Shown: piece by piece, positions 1-8,633 of the stretch
Position numbering within the stretch: position 1 is the first letter of the stretch
How the letters are laid out: each line of letters opens with the position of its first letter
Source: a virus
Length of the DNA stretch: 47,012 bases
Virus record (IMG/VR): IMGVR_UViG_3300006916_000081
Span: 1-47,012 of that record
Reading direction: 5' to 3' (one strand)
Translations under genes and position numbers: made by a program
Notes under the pieces: generated by a model
Database searches by the model: none
Told to the model about the DNA's origin: nothing
The model's input: the letters and a program-made list of their open reading frames with translations, nothing else

Positions 1-2
1 AA

Positions 3-308
3 CTACCTATAACCGGTCTTGATCCTAATTGCCCAAGAACAAAATTTAATCATATATACACTAAAGATGATGTATCATATATAAGTGGGGAAGTTTACTA
101 CGCTAACTGGCCTATGATAGTAAGTAAAGAGGGCAATAAAAAGATGTTTATTGATACCAAATGGGCTCATCCTTTTGAACAAACGTGGATGTCTCATATG
201 TATCAATTAACTAAAGAAGATAAATTAAAGCCTGCCGTATTATTAGCTTCACCTATTTGGCATGACCGTATTAAGTATTATGAGCCTGATGAAAGACGGG
301 AAAATTAA
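3..308 (+). CDS. 3' part of an unidentified phage protein
   Basis: An open frame enters from the left edge without a start codon and ends with TAA at 306-308, so only the last 101 residues are present. The first ATG in frame (114) is probably internal, because the frame is open and protein-like upstream of it. The fragment is rich in Trp, Tyr and Pro with no motif I recognise. It lies directly upstream of a glycosyltransferase on the same strand and may belong to a glycan gene group, but that is only context. Confidence 0.6.
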   Translation, partial: LPITGLDPNCPRTKFNHIYTKDDVSYISGEVYYANWPMIVSKEGNKKMFIDTKWAHPFEQTWMSHMYQLTKEDKLKPAVLLASPIWHDRIKYYEPDERREN

Positions 309-350
309 ATTTACTTTATATTAACAGATCTGGTAATTTACTAAAACCGT

Positions 351-358
351 AATAAGTA
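351..358 (+). promoter_or_regulatory. T4 late-type promoter box (variant)
   Basis: AATAAGTA is a two-mismatch variant of the T4 late box TATAAATA. It ends 5 bases before the ATG at 364, the same spacing seen at ten other genes in the window. The G makes it the weakest member of the set. Confidence 0.45.
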
Positions 359-363
359 TATTT

Positions 364-1626
364 ATGAAAAATGCCTATACTAATGGTTCTATTTTTGTAC
401 AAATAGCCTCTTATAGGGATAGGGAGTTATTACCAACATTAAGAGATTTACTTTCTAAAGCTGATAAGCCAAAATTATTACATATTTGTATTTGCTGGCA
501 ACATTCGGAAGATGATAGTTGGGATAATTTAGATGAATATGTTAATGATGATCAGTTTACTATTATTGATATAAACTATAAAGATTCAAAAGGGGCTTGT
601 TGGGCTAGAAACCTTATTCAACAACACTACAATAAAGAAAAGTTTACATTGCAACTAGACTCACATCATAGGTTTGTTGAAGGGTGGGATACAAAACTTA
701 AAAATATGTATGCAGGCTTACAACTTAACGGATCTTCGAAGCCGTTAATTACGACTTACTTACCAGCGTATGATATTGAAACTAGTAAGCCAATTGACTT
801 AGATCCATGGATGCTTTCTTACAACTATTTTGCAAAGGATGGGCCATTACATACAATACCGGAAGCTATCCCTAATTGGAAAGGTTTAGGAGGCCCTATT
901 AAAGGAAGATTTTATTCTGCACATTTTGCTTTTACAGATGGATCATTTAGTAAAACTGTTCAACATGATCCGGAAATGTATTTCCATGGGGAGGAAATAA
1001 GTATAGCCGCCCGGGCATTTACTCACGGGTATGATATATACTATCCTCATCAACTAATAGCCTGGCATCATTATGGTAGAAAAACTGCCACAAAACATTG
1101 GGATGACAGCGATACATGGCAAGATGATAATATTAAGTCATATAAACGGGTGCGTAAATTATTCGGTATTAATAACGAAAAGTTTAAACCTAAAGAAAAT
1201 AAATACGGTTTCGGTAAGATACGAAGTTTAAATGATTATGAACGATATGCTGGAGTTAGATTTAGAGATCAAAAAATTCAACAATTTACTTTAGATAGAT
1301 CTTATCCCCCTAATCCAGAATATACTAACAAACAAGAATATGATAATTCTTTTGTCAAGCAGTTTAAGCATTGTATAGATCCAAGCTACGAACAAGTACC
1401 ATACGATGATTATAATTTCTGGGCTGTATCTTTCTTTAATGACAAAAATGAAGAAGTATACAGGCAGGATGCTGATCCTGCCGAAATTGAAAGTCTTAAA
1501 TCAGATCCAGATGGCTATTGTAAGCTTTGGAGATGGTTTGCCACAGACGAAAATATTACTAAGTGGCGGGTTTGGCCTCAGAGTAAGGAGCATGGTTTTC
1601 CGGACCCCATAGAAGGCCATATTTAA
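364..1626 (+). CDS. Glycosyltransferase, GlcNAc-transferase-like (PF11397-type)
   Basis: 420-residue GT-A-like glycosyltransferase. The N-terminus has the FVQIASYRDRELLPTL segment and then ICWQH, both typical of the Skp1-type GlcNAc transferase family. A probable metal/nucleotide-sugar motif LDSHHRF lies near residue 98, and FHGEEISIAAR near 210 resembles the family's acceptor-side motif. No membrane segment or signal peptide is visible, so it should act in the host cytoplasm on a sugar or protein acceptor I cannot name. The C-terminal third, about 130 residues, looks like an extra domain. It converges with the minus-strand gene at 1623-1922, overlapping by 4 bases. Confidence 0.75.
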   Translation: MKNAYTNGSIFVQIASYRDRELLPTLRDLLSKADKPKLLHICICWQHSEDDSWDNLDEYVNDDQFTIIDINYKDSKGACWARNLIQQHYNKEKFTLQLDSHHRFVEGWDTKLKNMYAGLQLNGSSKPLITTYLPAYDIETSKPIDLDPWMLSYNYFAKDGPLHTIPEAIPNWKGLGGPIKGRFYSAHFAFTDGSFSKTVQHDPEMYFHGEEISIAARAFTHGYDIYYPHQLIAWHHYGRKTATKHWDDSDTWQDDNIKSYKRVRKLFGINNEKFKPKENKYGFGKIRSLNDYERYAGVRFRDQKIQQFTLDRSYPPNPEYTNKQEYDNSFVKQFKHCIDPSYEQVPYDDYNFWAVSFFNDKNEEVYRQDADPAEIESLKSDPDGYCKLWRWFATDENITKWRVWPQSKEHGFPDPIEGHI

Positions 1627-1922
1627 ACATTAATTTTATCAAGCTCTTCTCGAGCTTTTTCTAATGCTTCTTTTGCTTGGCTCGATAGGTATGTAGATTT
1701 ACCGCTAGCGTGTGTTAATGCACTTGACAGATGTAGAATAGCGCGTCGTGCAGCTTCAATCTGCGGTGAGCCTATTTGACCATCACCACTATCTGTACCT
1801 GAAACGGTCCCTTTAATTAACTTAAGGAAATAAACAGTACTTGCTAGTTTACCTCTGTTAAATGCTGGGTGCGCTTTTGGGGTATTATCGTCTTCTGGTT
1901 TATCTAAATAACTTTCGGCCAT
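1623..1922 (-). CDS. Small conserved-looking phage protein, function unknown
   Basis: 99 residues from ATG at 1922 (MAESYLDKPEDD...). I chose this start over a longer frame beginning at 1973 because the extra 17 codons lie inside the end of the polymerase gene, and GGAG lies about 12 bases upstream of 1922. The middle is Gly/Ser-rich (TVSGTDSGDGQIGSP) and the C-terminal 50 residues look helical and Ala/Glu-rich. It is the last gene of the minus-strand replication run, 16 bases after gene 43. I do not recognise the family. Confidence 0.65.
   Translation of the reverse strand: MAESYLDKPEDDNTPKAHPAFNRGKLASTVYFLKLIKGTVSGTDSGDGQIGSPQIEAARRAILHLSSALTHASGKSTYLSSQAKEALEKAREELDKINV
1641..1660 (+). 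terminator. Possible intrinsic terminator for the plus-strand glycosyltransferase
   Basis: AAGCTC, a 5-base loop and GAGCTT form a 6-bp stem that runs into a T tract, 15 bases after the stop of the glycosyltransferase. It sits inside the 3' coding end of the convergent minus-strand gene. Confidence 0.5.
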
Positions 1923-1938
1923 ACGATTATTTACTCCA

Positions 1939-2583
1939 CTATGTAAATAAATCAAATAGTTCTGTTTGAACATTTTCCGAAGGCTTACGTATCGACCACC
2001 CTACACTATCATAAAACCGAGCAATCGATTGAAATAGAATCTTATCAAACATCTTCTCATAGTCAATCTTAAATAGCTCATTAAACTCTTCTGGCCATTC
2101 ATATTTGAATCCCATTGACTGAAGACCGTACTTATTAGGAGTTTCGATATACATAAAGCGAACCTTATCCCCAGAACTAATGCTCTCATATTTGTTACCT
2201 GTTCCAAGCTTTTCAAGTATTTGATTATAGTAATAAGCCGACTTAGAATGAACAGGCATACCTTTTACTGTCTGCCACTCACGACATTGAACTGCATGCT
2301 TTTCATAACCTTTAATACCCATAACGAAAGATATCTCTTCCGGGGATAACGTTTTAAAAGTCTCATACGCTTCGTTAAAAATTTTATTAGTCTTACCTAA
2401 GTCTTGAGTAGTAAGCATAGTCTCAATAATACCCTTAGCGTAAGGCTTAATAGCATTAGGCATAGTAGTACGAACAACCTCTACACCAGTATACTTGAAC
2501 TTATTCTCTTTAATACCTTCATCATCAAGAATATGCATAACATAACGCTTCTTCTGGAGGAACGTTGCAACGTCAGCAATCAT
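1939..2583 (-). CDS. 43: DNA polymerase gp43, C-terminal part (thumb), separated by a frameshift
   Basis: 214 residues match the end of T4-type family B polymerase. LQKKRYVMHILDDEG corresponds to the T4 GKKRYALNVWDMEG region, and the frame ends in the short TELFDLF tail that T4 polymerase also has (SLFDMFDF). Coding-quality sequence in this frame continues upstream of the first ATG (2583) to 2742, adding about 53 residues including WSRKALLTNDPRFVFKRE, so 2583 is not a natural start. It is the continuation of the 2703-4514 frame in the -1 frame. Joined, the two parts give about 858 residues, close to T4 gp43 (898). Confidence 0.85.
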   Translation of the reverse strand: MIADVATFLQKKRYVMHILDDEGIKENKFKYTGVEVVRTTMPNAIKPYAKGIIETMLTTQDLGKTNKIFNEAYETFKTLSPEEISFVMGIKGYEKHAVQCREWQTVKGMPVHSKSAYYYNQILEKLGTGNKYESISSGDKVRFMYIETPNKYGLQSMGFKYEWPEEFNELFKIDYEKMFDKILFQSIARFYDSVGWSIRKPSENVQTELFDLFT

Positions 2584-2702
2584 CTCACGTTTGAATACAA
2601 ATCGAGGATCGTTAGTTAATAGCGCCTTACGAGACCAACTAGTAATACCATCGTTAAGATAGTCTTCAATCTCTTGAATCTTATCATATGTCTCTTGATG
2701 AA

Positions 2703-4514
2703 CTAGAGCATCTTCTTTAGACTCCCAAAACTTAACACCATTCTAATGAGAGGTGATATAGAGATATAAGATGAGTCAGTATCGTTATAGACAATACACT
2801 CTTCTAGGTCGCGTTCAGAGATGTTATCAGAGCCAACCTCAGCGCGCATGAAGTCTTTAAGCAACTCGTTTGAGTACTTAATAACAGCTTGACCAGTTAA
2901 TGTAACACTCGCAGCAATATCGTCATCACCGATAGGAGCATTTTTATTACCCATATAACCATAGCAAGAGTTAATAAGAATCTTAATAACCATCTGTTGA
3001 GTGTTAAGTCGTTCGACTTCATACTTTAGGTTGATGTTACCAGGGTCTTTCTTAAGCTTCTTCTGGTTAGTAAACAGACCTTTCTTAATCTCAACTCGCT
3101 GATTGTAATAGTACTCGAGAAACTCAGGAATGATACCTTGCTTCTTCTGGCTGAATAAGAACCCAGCCTTAGATAATGCACACTCTTCATCTTTAAGGAA
3201 CTTTACAAAGTCTTTCTTACTAAGCTTGAACAGTCTACCAGAGTTATGCTGGATAGTTATCTCTTTACCATCATTTTTCTCAATCTTACCCACCTTAGTC
3301 TCAGGCGAAGTATTAAGAGAGATCATCACGTTAGGGTATAGTGAGTTAGCATCGAACGATATAACATTCTCTTTAAAGCCACGTTTAGGTTCAGCAACAT
3401 ACGCACCAGGATTCTTATGATCTCTGTTACCATTACGAACAAACGTAGAGATAACCTCACCTCGCTTACGTGCTCTAACAGTTAACGCACCATTAATAAC
3501 TCCAATAGTACCCATAGCACCTTCCAGAGTTGTAAGACCTACATATGACAGCATTCTCAATAGAGGAATATATTGAAGCTTTTCTTCCAACTTAACAAGA
3601 AGGTTAACGTCCTGAACGTTGTAGTCTATAAACTTATTCCAATCTTGATCAGCTAGTTCATGAAGGGCCAACCCCTCGTAGTCAATCTTTTTCTGACCCA
3701 ATTCAAGTTCACCGATAGCATCAAGCTTATATGATTCACGCAACTTAAGACAGAAGCGTTTATACACATCAAGATAGTCAAGGTTAGCAACACCGTCAAA
3801 ATAGTACCGCTTTTGCTCACGTCCAAAGGAACCCATTCGCATACGGAAGTAAACATTACGCAACGGTGAGAGTCTATCCACATACTCTTGACCTAAGATG
3901 CGCTCCATTCGATTAACGATGTAAGGTATATCAAAACCTTCAGAGTTCCAACCACTAATAATATCAGGGTGCTGCATCTCAATATAATTGAGGAACTTTA
4001 AGAACATATCACGTTCTGTCTTACAATAATGATAAACCATATCATCACGGCCTTCACCTGTATACTCGTGAATACCAAACGTATTGAACTTCTTACTAAA
4101 ATTATCCCAACATGTTATAACATTACAAACATGAGTAGGATCATCTACATCCGGAAAGCTATCTACTGAATAAGTCTCAATATCAATAAAGCAATACTTG
4201 ATAGGATTAGTATTGAACTCTGGTTTTTCATTCTCTTCCCAATACATGTCGAGAAGAAACTGCTGAGCAGGAGGTGAGTTCTCAAATACTCTTTTAACTC
4301 CGGAATCTTGAAGGAACTTGTATCGATTGTAACCAGTGTTAAATGATCGCTTCTTTACTTTAGTACCGAAAATAGAAGTCTTATCACCTCTAGGATCTTC
4401 TGTATATAGATATGGCTCAAAAGAACATTCACGTCGAATACGATCTCCATTCTCATTCCAACCAAATAAAGTTACCGTACCCTCTCGACCATTATAGACA
4501 ACATTCCTATACAT
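2703..4514 (-). CDS. 43: DNA polymerase gp43, N-terminal and palm part, ends early at a frameshift
   Basis: Replicative family B DNA polymerase with 3'-5' exonuclease. Visible in order: Exo I FIDIETYS near 108, Exo II ISGWNSEGFDIPY near 185, Exo III YNVQDVNLL near 290, Pol motif A DANSLYPNV near 392, motif B KILINSCYGYMGN near 515, and motif C YNDTDSSYIS near 574. The frame stops at 2703, only about 20 residues after motif C, where T4 gp43 still has some 270 residues. The missing part lies in the next frame down to 1939. The gene starts 24 bases after the glycosyltransferase stop behind a GGAACT/TATAAT element. The break could be a sequencing indel, a real mutation or recoding. Confidence 0.9.
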   Translation of the reverse strand: MYRNVVYNGREGTVTLFGWNENGDRIRRECSFEPYLYTEDPRGDKTSIFGTKVKKRSFNTGYNRYKFLQDSGVKRVFENSPPAQQFLLDMYWEENEKPEFNTNPIKYCFIDIETYSVDSFPDVDDPTHVCNVITCWDNFSKKFNTFGIHEYTGEGRDDMVYHYCKTERDMFLKFLNYIEMQHPDIISGWNSEGFDIPYIVNRMERILGQEYVDRLSPLRNVYFRMRMGSFGREQKRYYFDGVANLDYLDVYKRFCLKLRESYKLDAIGELELGQKKIDYEGLALHELADQDWNKFIDYNVQDVNLLVKLEEKLQYIPLLRMLSYVGLTTLEGAMGTIGVINGALTVRARKRGEVISTFVRNGNRDHKNPGAYVAEPKRGFKENVISFDANSLYPNVMISLNTSPETKVGKIEKNDGKEITIQHNSGRLFKLSKKDFVKFLKDEECALSKAGFLFSQKKQGIIPEFLEYYYNQRVEIKKGLFTNQKKLKKDPGNINLKYEVERLNTQQMVIKILINSCYGYMGNKNAPIGDDDIAASVTLTGQAVIKYSNELLKDFMRAEVGSDNISERDLEECIVYNDTDSSYISISPLIRMVLSFGSLKKML

Positions 4515-4521
4515 CGAGTTA

Positions 4522-4537
4522 ATTATAACATAGTTCC
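4522..4537 (-). promoter_or_regulatory. GGAACT-N4-TATAAT promoter-like element before gene 43
   Basis: On the minus strand GGAACT, 4 bases and TATAATTAA follow directly after the stop of the upstream gene, with the ATG of gene 43 seven bases after TATAAT. There is no TTGACA-like -35 at 16-17 bp. The same layout occurs at 12916, 14336 and 20458. Confidence 0.5.
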
Positions 4538-4538
4538 T

Positions 4539-5756
4539 TTACGGATTCCACTGTTTAAGGTATTTTCGTTCCGGTGAACCATATGGTGTTGTAAGAGCTT
4601 CCATATGAGATCCGATATTTTCTGGATTCTCTAGGAATCGCTTAACCCCTATTTCGCGAAGCATTCTAATATTCTGGAAATATCGCTTACGGTTTTTCCA
4701 ATTCAAAATCCATTCAATCTTCTCTTCAAACTCTTCTGGTGTATTAAACTTAAGATCATCTGGTGCATCAGAGTATGTATGCATATCTTGACACAAGCAC
4801 GGTATACCTAACGTGCATGCTTCAATAAATTTAATATCAGATTTTGAATTGTTAAAGTTGTTTTGAGTTAACGGTGCTACCATTAATTGTGGGTCTAGAT
4901 TAGCAATAAATTGAGGATATTCTAGTAACGATCTCCATGGGTAAAACTCTAGCTTACCTGACTTAACTAAATCTTGTAATGGAGGTGGATAAGCACCCAC
5001 GAACACCCACTTATACTTATCTGCTGTCTTCCGAATAATATGATTAACAGCGGACATATCATCTTTACCACCTGTCTTGTTAGCTACATCATAGTGAGCT
5101 CCAGAACCAGTATACAGTATACGTGGCTTGCTTTTATGCTTCTCAAACGCAGTTTGTACTCTTTTTTGATTGAACAAATAACCCATCCAATTGTATGGTA
5201 CAAAGTTTGGTATTACAGTAACTTTCTGATTTGTGAGTTTAGACTGAAACAGTTTACGCATAAAGTCGCATGTTAATGTAACTTCATCACATAAATCCAT
5301 AATACTAACAACACTTTCTCTCACCTCATCAGTATCAAAAGCAAATTTAAACTTATTATAATCTGGAATTTCTTCTCGAAAAACAACATCATCAACTTCA
5401 TAAATAATTTTAAAGTCATGCTCTTGTTGAATTTTTTTAAGGTGCTTTACAAACTCCAACTGAGCTTTAGATGCTTGGCGCTGTAGTTTTACTGCCTTTA
5501 CTCCTTGATACCACCTCGGTTCAGCAATCATTGCAGTAATTGATTGACTTAAACCACGCTGTGTCATATTGATGACCTGTTCTGGCCATAGAATACGCCA
5601 GTGACCACACCCAGAATAATCTGCTAAATAATTAAAAAATCTTGGCATTGTTTCCTCACGTGGCTGTTGTGGTTTAGGTTGCTGTATTGGAGTAATCCCA
5701 AACGGCTGGGCCAAAGGTGAGGAAAAGGGTTGTGGAAATGGTGATGATTGAATCAT
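4539..5756 (-). CDS. GT-B glycosyltransferase between genes 46 and 43
   Basis: 405 residues. Residues 1-37 are a low-complexity Pro/Gln/Ser stretch; an internal ATG (codon 37, MPRFFNYL) could be the true start and would remove it. The remainder looks like a two-Rossmann GT-B enzyme: IIYEVDDVVF near 140, PKPRILYTGSGAHYD-type linker near 235 and a C-terminal IKFIEACTLGIPCL motif near 325 that corresponds to the nucleotide-sugar-binding EA..G.P segment of GT4-like enzymes. It sits inside the replication gene run, so DNA-base glucosylation is possible by analogy with T4 alpha/beta glucosyltransferases. Sequence alone does not tell DNA from a surface-glycan acceptor. Confidence 0.7.
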   Translation of the reverse strand: MIQSSPFPQPFSSPLAQPFGITPIQQPKPQQPREETMPRFFNYLADYSGCGHWRILWPEQVINMTQRGLSQSITAMIAEPRWYQGVKAVKLQRQASKAQLEFVKHLKKIQQEHDFKIIYEVDDVVFREEIPDYNKFKFAFDTDEVRESVVSIMDLCDEVTLTCDFMRKLFQSKLTNQKVTVIPNFVPYNWMGYLFNQKRVQTAFEKHKSKPRILYTGSGAHYDVANKTGGKDDMSAVNHIIRKTADKYKWVFVGAYPPPLQDLVKSGKLEFYPWRSLLEYPQFIANLDPQLMVAPLTQNNFNNSKSDIKFIEACTLGIPCLCQDMHTYSDAPDDLKFNTPEEFEEKIEWILNWKNRKRYFQNIRMLREIGVKRFLENPENIGSHMEALTTPYGSPERKYLKQWNP

Positions 5757-5770
5757 TATATTTAATTAAT

Positions 5771-7576
5771 CTATAGTTCAGTATAAGCCACTCTACGTGA
5801 AATGCCATTCTCTTTTTCAATATAAATTACCTCACCTGTAACAGCTTTTATAGATTCTTTACGATGTGATATAACTATAGAACATTCATCTAACTCTTCT
5901 GTACGTTCTTGCAATATTTGCGTAACTAATTCAATACCCTTTTCATCAAATGATGAATCAAATAGTTCATCATATATGGCTAGATTATACTTAACACCTC
6001 CTTGCATACGTCTCATATCAGAGAAAGTAAACAAGCAAGCCAAATCTATAGACTTACGCTCAGCTCCAGAAAAATTAAAGTATGAGCAAATTTTATTTTT
6101 TTCATTTGTAATTTCCTCTTCAAAATATTCATTAAATATGCATATAGAGTTAGAGTCCAGCTTACGTAAATATGTTAACAATTTGTTATTAAGTAATTCT
6201 AAAAGTTTATTAACTATAAATGATTTAACACCTTCTTCTGAAACTACATATTTAACAATATCTAACTTAGAGAGATCTTTTCTAAAGCTCTCTACTTTAT
6301 TTTCGGTACCCTTTAACCGTTGTTCTGACTCAATAATAAGATTATCAAAATCTGTCTCAGTACTACCTACAGATTTTAGATCTACTTCTAATTCTTCTAA
6401 CCAAACATCTAGCTGGCTAATACGTTGTTGTATACTCTCACGTTTTTGATTAGCTAATTTAGCTTCAGATAATTTATTAGTATTATTCTGTATAATATGC
6501 ATGCACTTAGCTTTAGCTTCTTTTGCTTTGTCTAAACCTTCGTTAAGTAATTTAATATCCTCTCCAAATTTAATAAGCTTACTTCTAAGAATAGACTTTT
6601 CTTTCTCCATATACTCTACATCATGATCAGCCATAGGACGTAAACATACAGGACACTCAGCTTCATTTGTACCAATTTTATTATATGCTGTTTTACTATG
6701 GGATAACTCAGCTTTTTTAGTACTTACTTCAACAGTCTTTTCATTAATCTTTTCTTCAACGGTAGATAGCTTATCAGTATAAGTTTCAATAGTCTCTTCT
6801 ATCTTAGACGTATCCGCATCCTCAAACTCCTTAAGTCTATTACTAAGTCGTTCCTTCTCGACAATGTTATTATCTTTACGTTCAATATAAACTGCCTTCT
6901 TCTCTTCCCTCTTAGTCAATGCTGCTTTCTTTTGAGCAACATAATTATTATTTTGATTTTTAACCTCAACTAATGTAGCTTGTACAATATCATGATCACG
7001 CTTTAGGTCATTATATTCAACTCGAAGTTGTGCTAACATCTGACTAAAAACTTCCATACCAAATATATCTTCAATAAACTTACGTTTTTCGATTTTACTT
7101 TTTGCCATGAATGGCACAGCGTTATTAACAGTCATAATAACACAGTTTTGAAATATAGATGGTGTAGCGCTTGTTACATCACATATAAACTTGTTAGTAT
7201 TTGAAATACTATCACGTGTAATATCTTCACCATCTTTAAAAATTAAAACTTTAGATGGATTAAGATGGCGTATAACTTTATACTTGTTTGTTTCCTTAGC
7301 GGTAACCACCTCAAAATCCAACTCAACATGCGTCTTACCACCAGTAATATTATTAGGTATAAGATCCTTTTTAAGCTCACGCAATGTATCACCAAATATA
7401 GCGAAATAGATAGAATCCGCTATAGTACTTTTACCAATTGCGTTACGTCTATCTGGTTTATCTTTATTTGTACCAGTAATCACATGTAGACCTTTACTAA
7501 AATCTACTACAACAGGCTCTTCACCTACTGAAAGAAAGTGCTGTATAGCAACTCGTTTAAAATTAACCTGTTTCAT
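5771..7576 (-). CDS. 46: Recombination endonuclease subunit gp46 (SbcC/Rad50-like ATPase)
   Basis: 601 residues. ABC-type SMC-like ATPase that pairs with gp47 to resect DNA ends in recombination-dependent replication. The Walker A loop lies within residues 35-50, ending NAIGKS, followed by long coiled coils. The zinc-hook CPVC is at 308-311, the ABC signature NFSGAERKS near 515 and Walker B LAIYDELFD near 545. Length and domain order fit T4 gp46 (560 aa). Its start overlaps the stop of gene 47 by 4 bases, indicating translational coupling. Confidence 0.95.
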   Translation of the reverse strand: MKQVNFKRVAIQHFLSVGEEPVVVDFSKGLHVITGTNKDKPDRRNAIGKSTIADSIYFAIFGDTLRELKKDLIPNNITGGKTHVELDFEVVTAKETNKYKVIRHLNPSKVLIFKDGEDITRDSISNTNKFICDVTSATPSIFQNCVIMTVNNAVPFMAKSKIEKRKFIEDIFGMEVFSQMLAQLRVEYNDLKRDHDIVQATLVEVKNQNNNYVAQKKAALTKREEKKAVYIERKDNNIVEKERLSNRLKEFEDADTSKIEETIETYTDKLSTVEEKINEKTVEVSTKKAELSHSKTAYNKIGTNEAECPVCLRPMADHDVEYMEKEKSILRSKLIKFGEDIKLLNEGLDKAKEAKAKCMHIIQNNTNKLSEAKLANQKRESIQQRISQLDVWLEELEVDLKSVGSTETDFDNLIIESEQRLKGTENKVESFRKDLSKLDIVKYVVSEEGVKSFIVNKLLELLNNKLLTYLRKLDSNSICIFNEYFEEEITNEKNKICSYFNFSGAERKSIDLACLFTFSDMRRMQGGVKYNLAIYDELFDSSFDEKGIELVTQILQERTEELDECSIVISHRKESIKAVTGEVIYIEKENGISRRVAYTEL

Positions 7577-8400
7577 CGTTTACACCGTTCGTATAGTCCC
7601 AACGTATATTCAATTATAGCCTTCGAATCATTTAAATCCATAGTACCAATAAATTCTTCAATAGCTTGCTCAACATCTACCCCTGATAGGTCTTCAATAT
7701 CTTCGCGATTATCAAGGATTCGATTAAAATTAATATCGTAATCAACAAGAAATTGTTCTGGTTGTAATTTATTAAAAACAGAAGTAAGTATATCCATATC
7801 TTCTTGAGATATGTTCTTGTCCACTTTTAATTTAACTATATTATTGTTTATTTTATGTTTAACTAATGGTGTAATATCACCTTCTTCAACTAATTCACTT
7901 AATGTTATTTTTTCATAACATGGTGATACGTTATTTTCAAAAAACTCATACTCTAACGTATCTATATCTAAAATATGATAACCTTTCTTATTACCTGCAT
8001 CCCCAAAATCCATCTGAAACGGATTTCCGACATATAAAATTGTACCTGCACCAAACTGCTTTTCATGTCTAGTATGAAAATGACCTGATATAACTAAAGA
8101 AGACTTACGTAAAAGATCCTTAACCTTTACCCCTTCTTCACATACCTTAAATGCATTCATTTTAAATGACTGAATTTCAAAGTGCCCAAATACAACATCG
8201 CTTTCTTCAATTACTGATGTGGGTGTGTTCCATGGACAGAACGAAAGTTTCCTATCAAATGCTTCTAACGTTTGATACTGCTCTAAAATAGTGACATTTT
8301 TTCTATTCTTAAATATTGACAAAGAGTTTACGTCTGTACGATGCTTATAGTAAATATCATGGTTACCGGTAATAGCAATCAGGTTAAACTCTTCAAACAT
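7573..8400 (-). CDS. 47: Recombination nuclease gp47 (Mre11/SbcD-like), C-terminal part after a frameshift
   Basis: 275 residues from the first in-frame ATG, but coding sequence in this frame continues upstream to about 8529 with the phosphoesterase motif CGDWHHNRSEIS. Within the fragment are the metallophosphatase motifs ITGNHDIYYKH, VFGHFE and ISGHFHTRHE. With its N-terminal part (8403-8633) the whole protein would be about 353 residues, close to T4 gp47 (339). It is the nuclease partner of gp46. The ATG at 8400 is internal and should not be read as a gene start. Confidence 0.9.
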   Translation of the reverse strand: MFEEFNLIAITGNHDIYYKHRTDVNSLSIFKNRKNVTILEQYQTLEAFDRKLSFCPWNTPTSVIEESDVVFGHFEIQSFKMNAFKVCEEGVKVKDLLRKSSLVISGHFHTRHEKQFGAGTILYVGNPFQMDFGDAGNKKGYHILDIDTLEYEFFENNVSPCYEKITLSELVEEGDITPLVKHKINNNIVKLKVDKNISQEDMDILTSVFNKLQPEQFLVDYDINFNRILDNREDIEDLSGVDVEQAIEEFIGTMDLNDSKAIIEYTLGLYERCKR

Positions 8401-8402
8401 AT

Positions 8403-8633
8403 CTAAAATATCAGCTGATACCTGTAACGTATTAACTGATATTTCTGATCGATTGTGATGCCAGTCGCCGCAAAATATGATATCTTTAATTCCTTTATCT
8501 CGACATTCCTCACGAAACCAATTAGCCCATTAATAGCATACTTATGCCATTCAGAACTATTAGAATGAACTCCTAAATGTAAATCACTAAAAATAGCAAC
8601 TTTACTCTTCTTAATAGTCGGAATCATCATCAA
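8403..8633 (-). CDS. 47: Recombination nuclease gp47, N-terminal part ending at a frameshift
   Basis: The first 35 residues carry the first metallophosphatase motif, IFSDLHLGVHSNSSEWHKYA, equivalent to LGDWHLG at the T4 gp47 N-terminus. After YAIN the frame becomes unlike the family, while the -1 frame reads WANWFREECRDKGIKD and then CGDWHHN. One missing T in the coding strand (an A beside + position 8529) explains everything. Three consecutive ATG codons at 8633, 8630 and 8627 are possible starts. The start overlaps the end of gene 55. Confidence 0.85.
   Translation of the reverse strand: MMMIPTIKKSKVAIFSDLHLGVHSNSSEWHKYAINGLIGFVRNVEIKELKISYFAATGITIDQKYQLIRYRYQLIF

Noticed and set aside
2404-2619. 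71-codon plus-strand frame over the polymerase C-terminal part
   Set aside because: Antisense to family B polymerase sequence; no supporting signals.
2703-2745. Self-splicing intron or homing-endonuclease insertion explaining the split polymerase
   Set aside because: Only a one-base frame change separates the parts; there is no inserted sequence.
5976-6449. 157-codon plus-strand frame opposite gene 46
   Set aside because: It lies fully antisense to well-conserved gp46 coding sequence, with low-complexity Ser/Leu content and no promoter or family.
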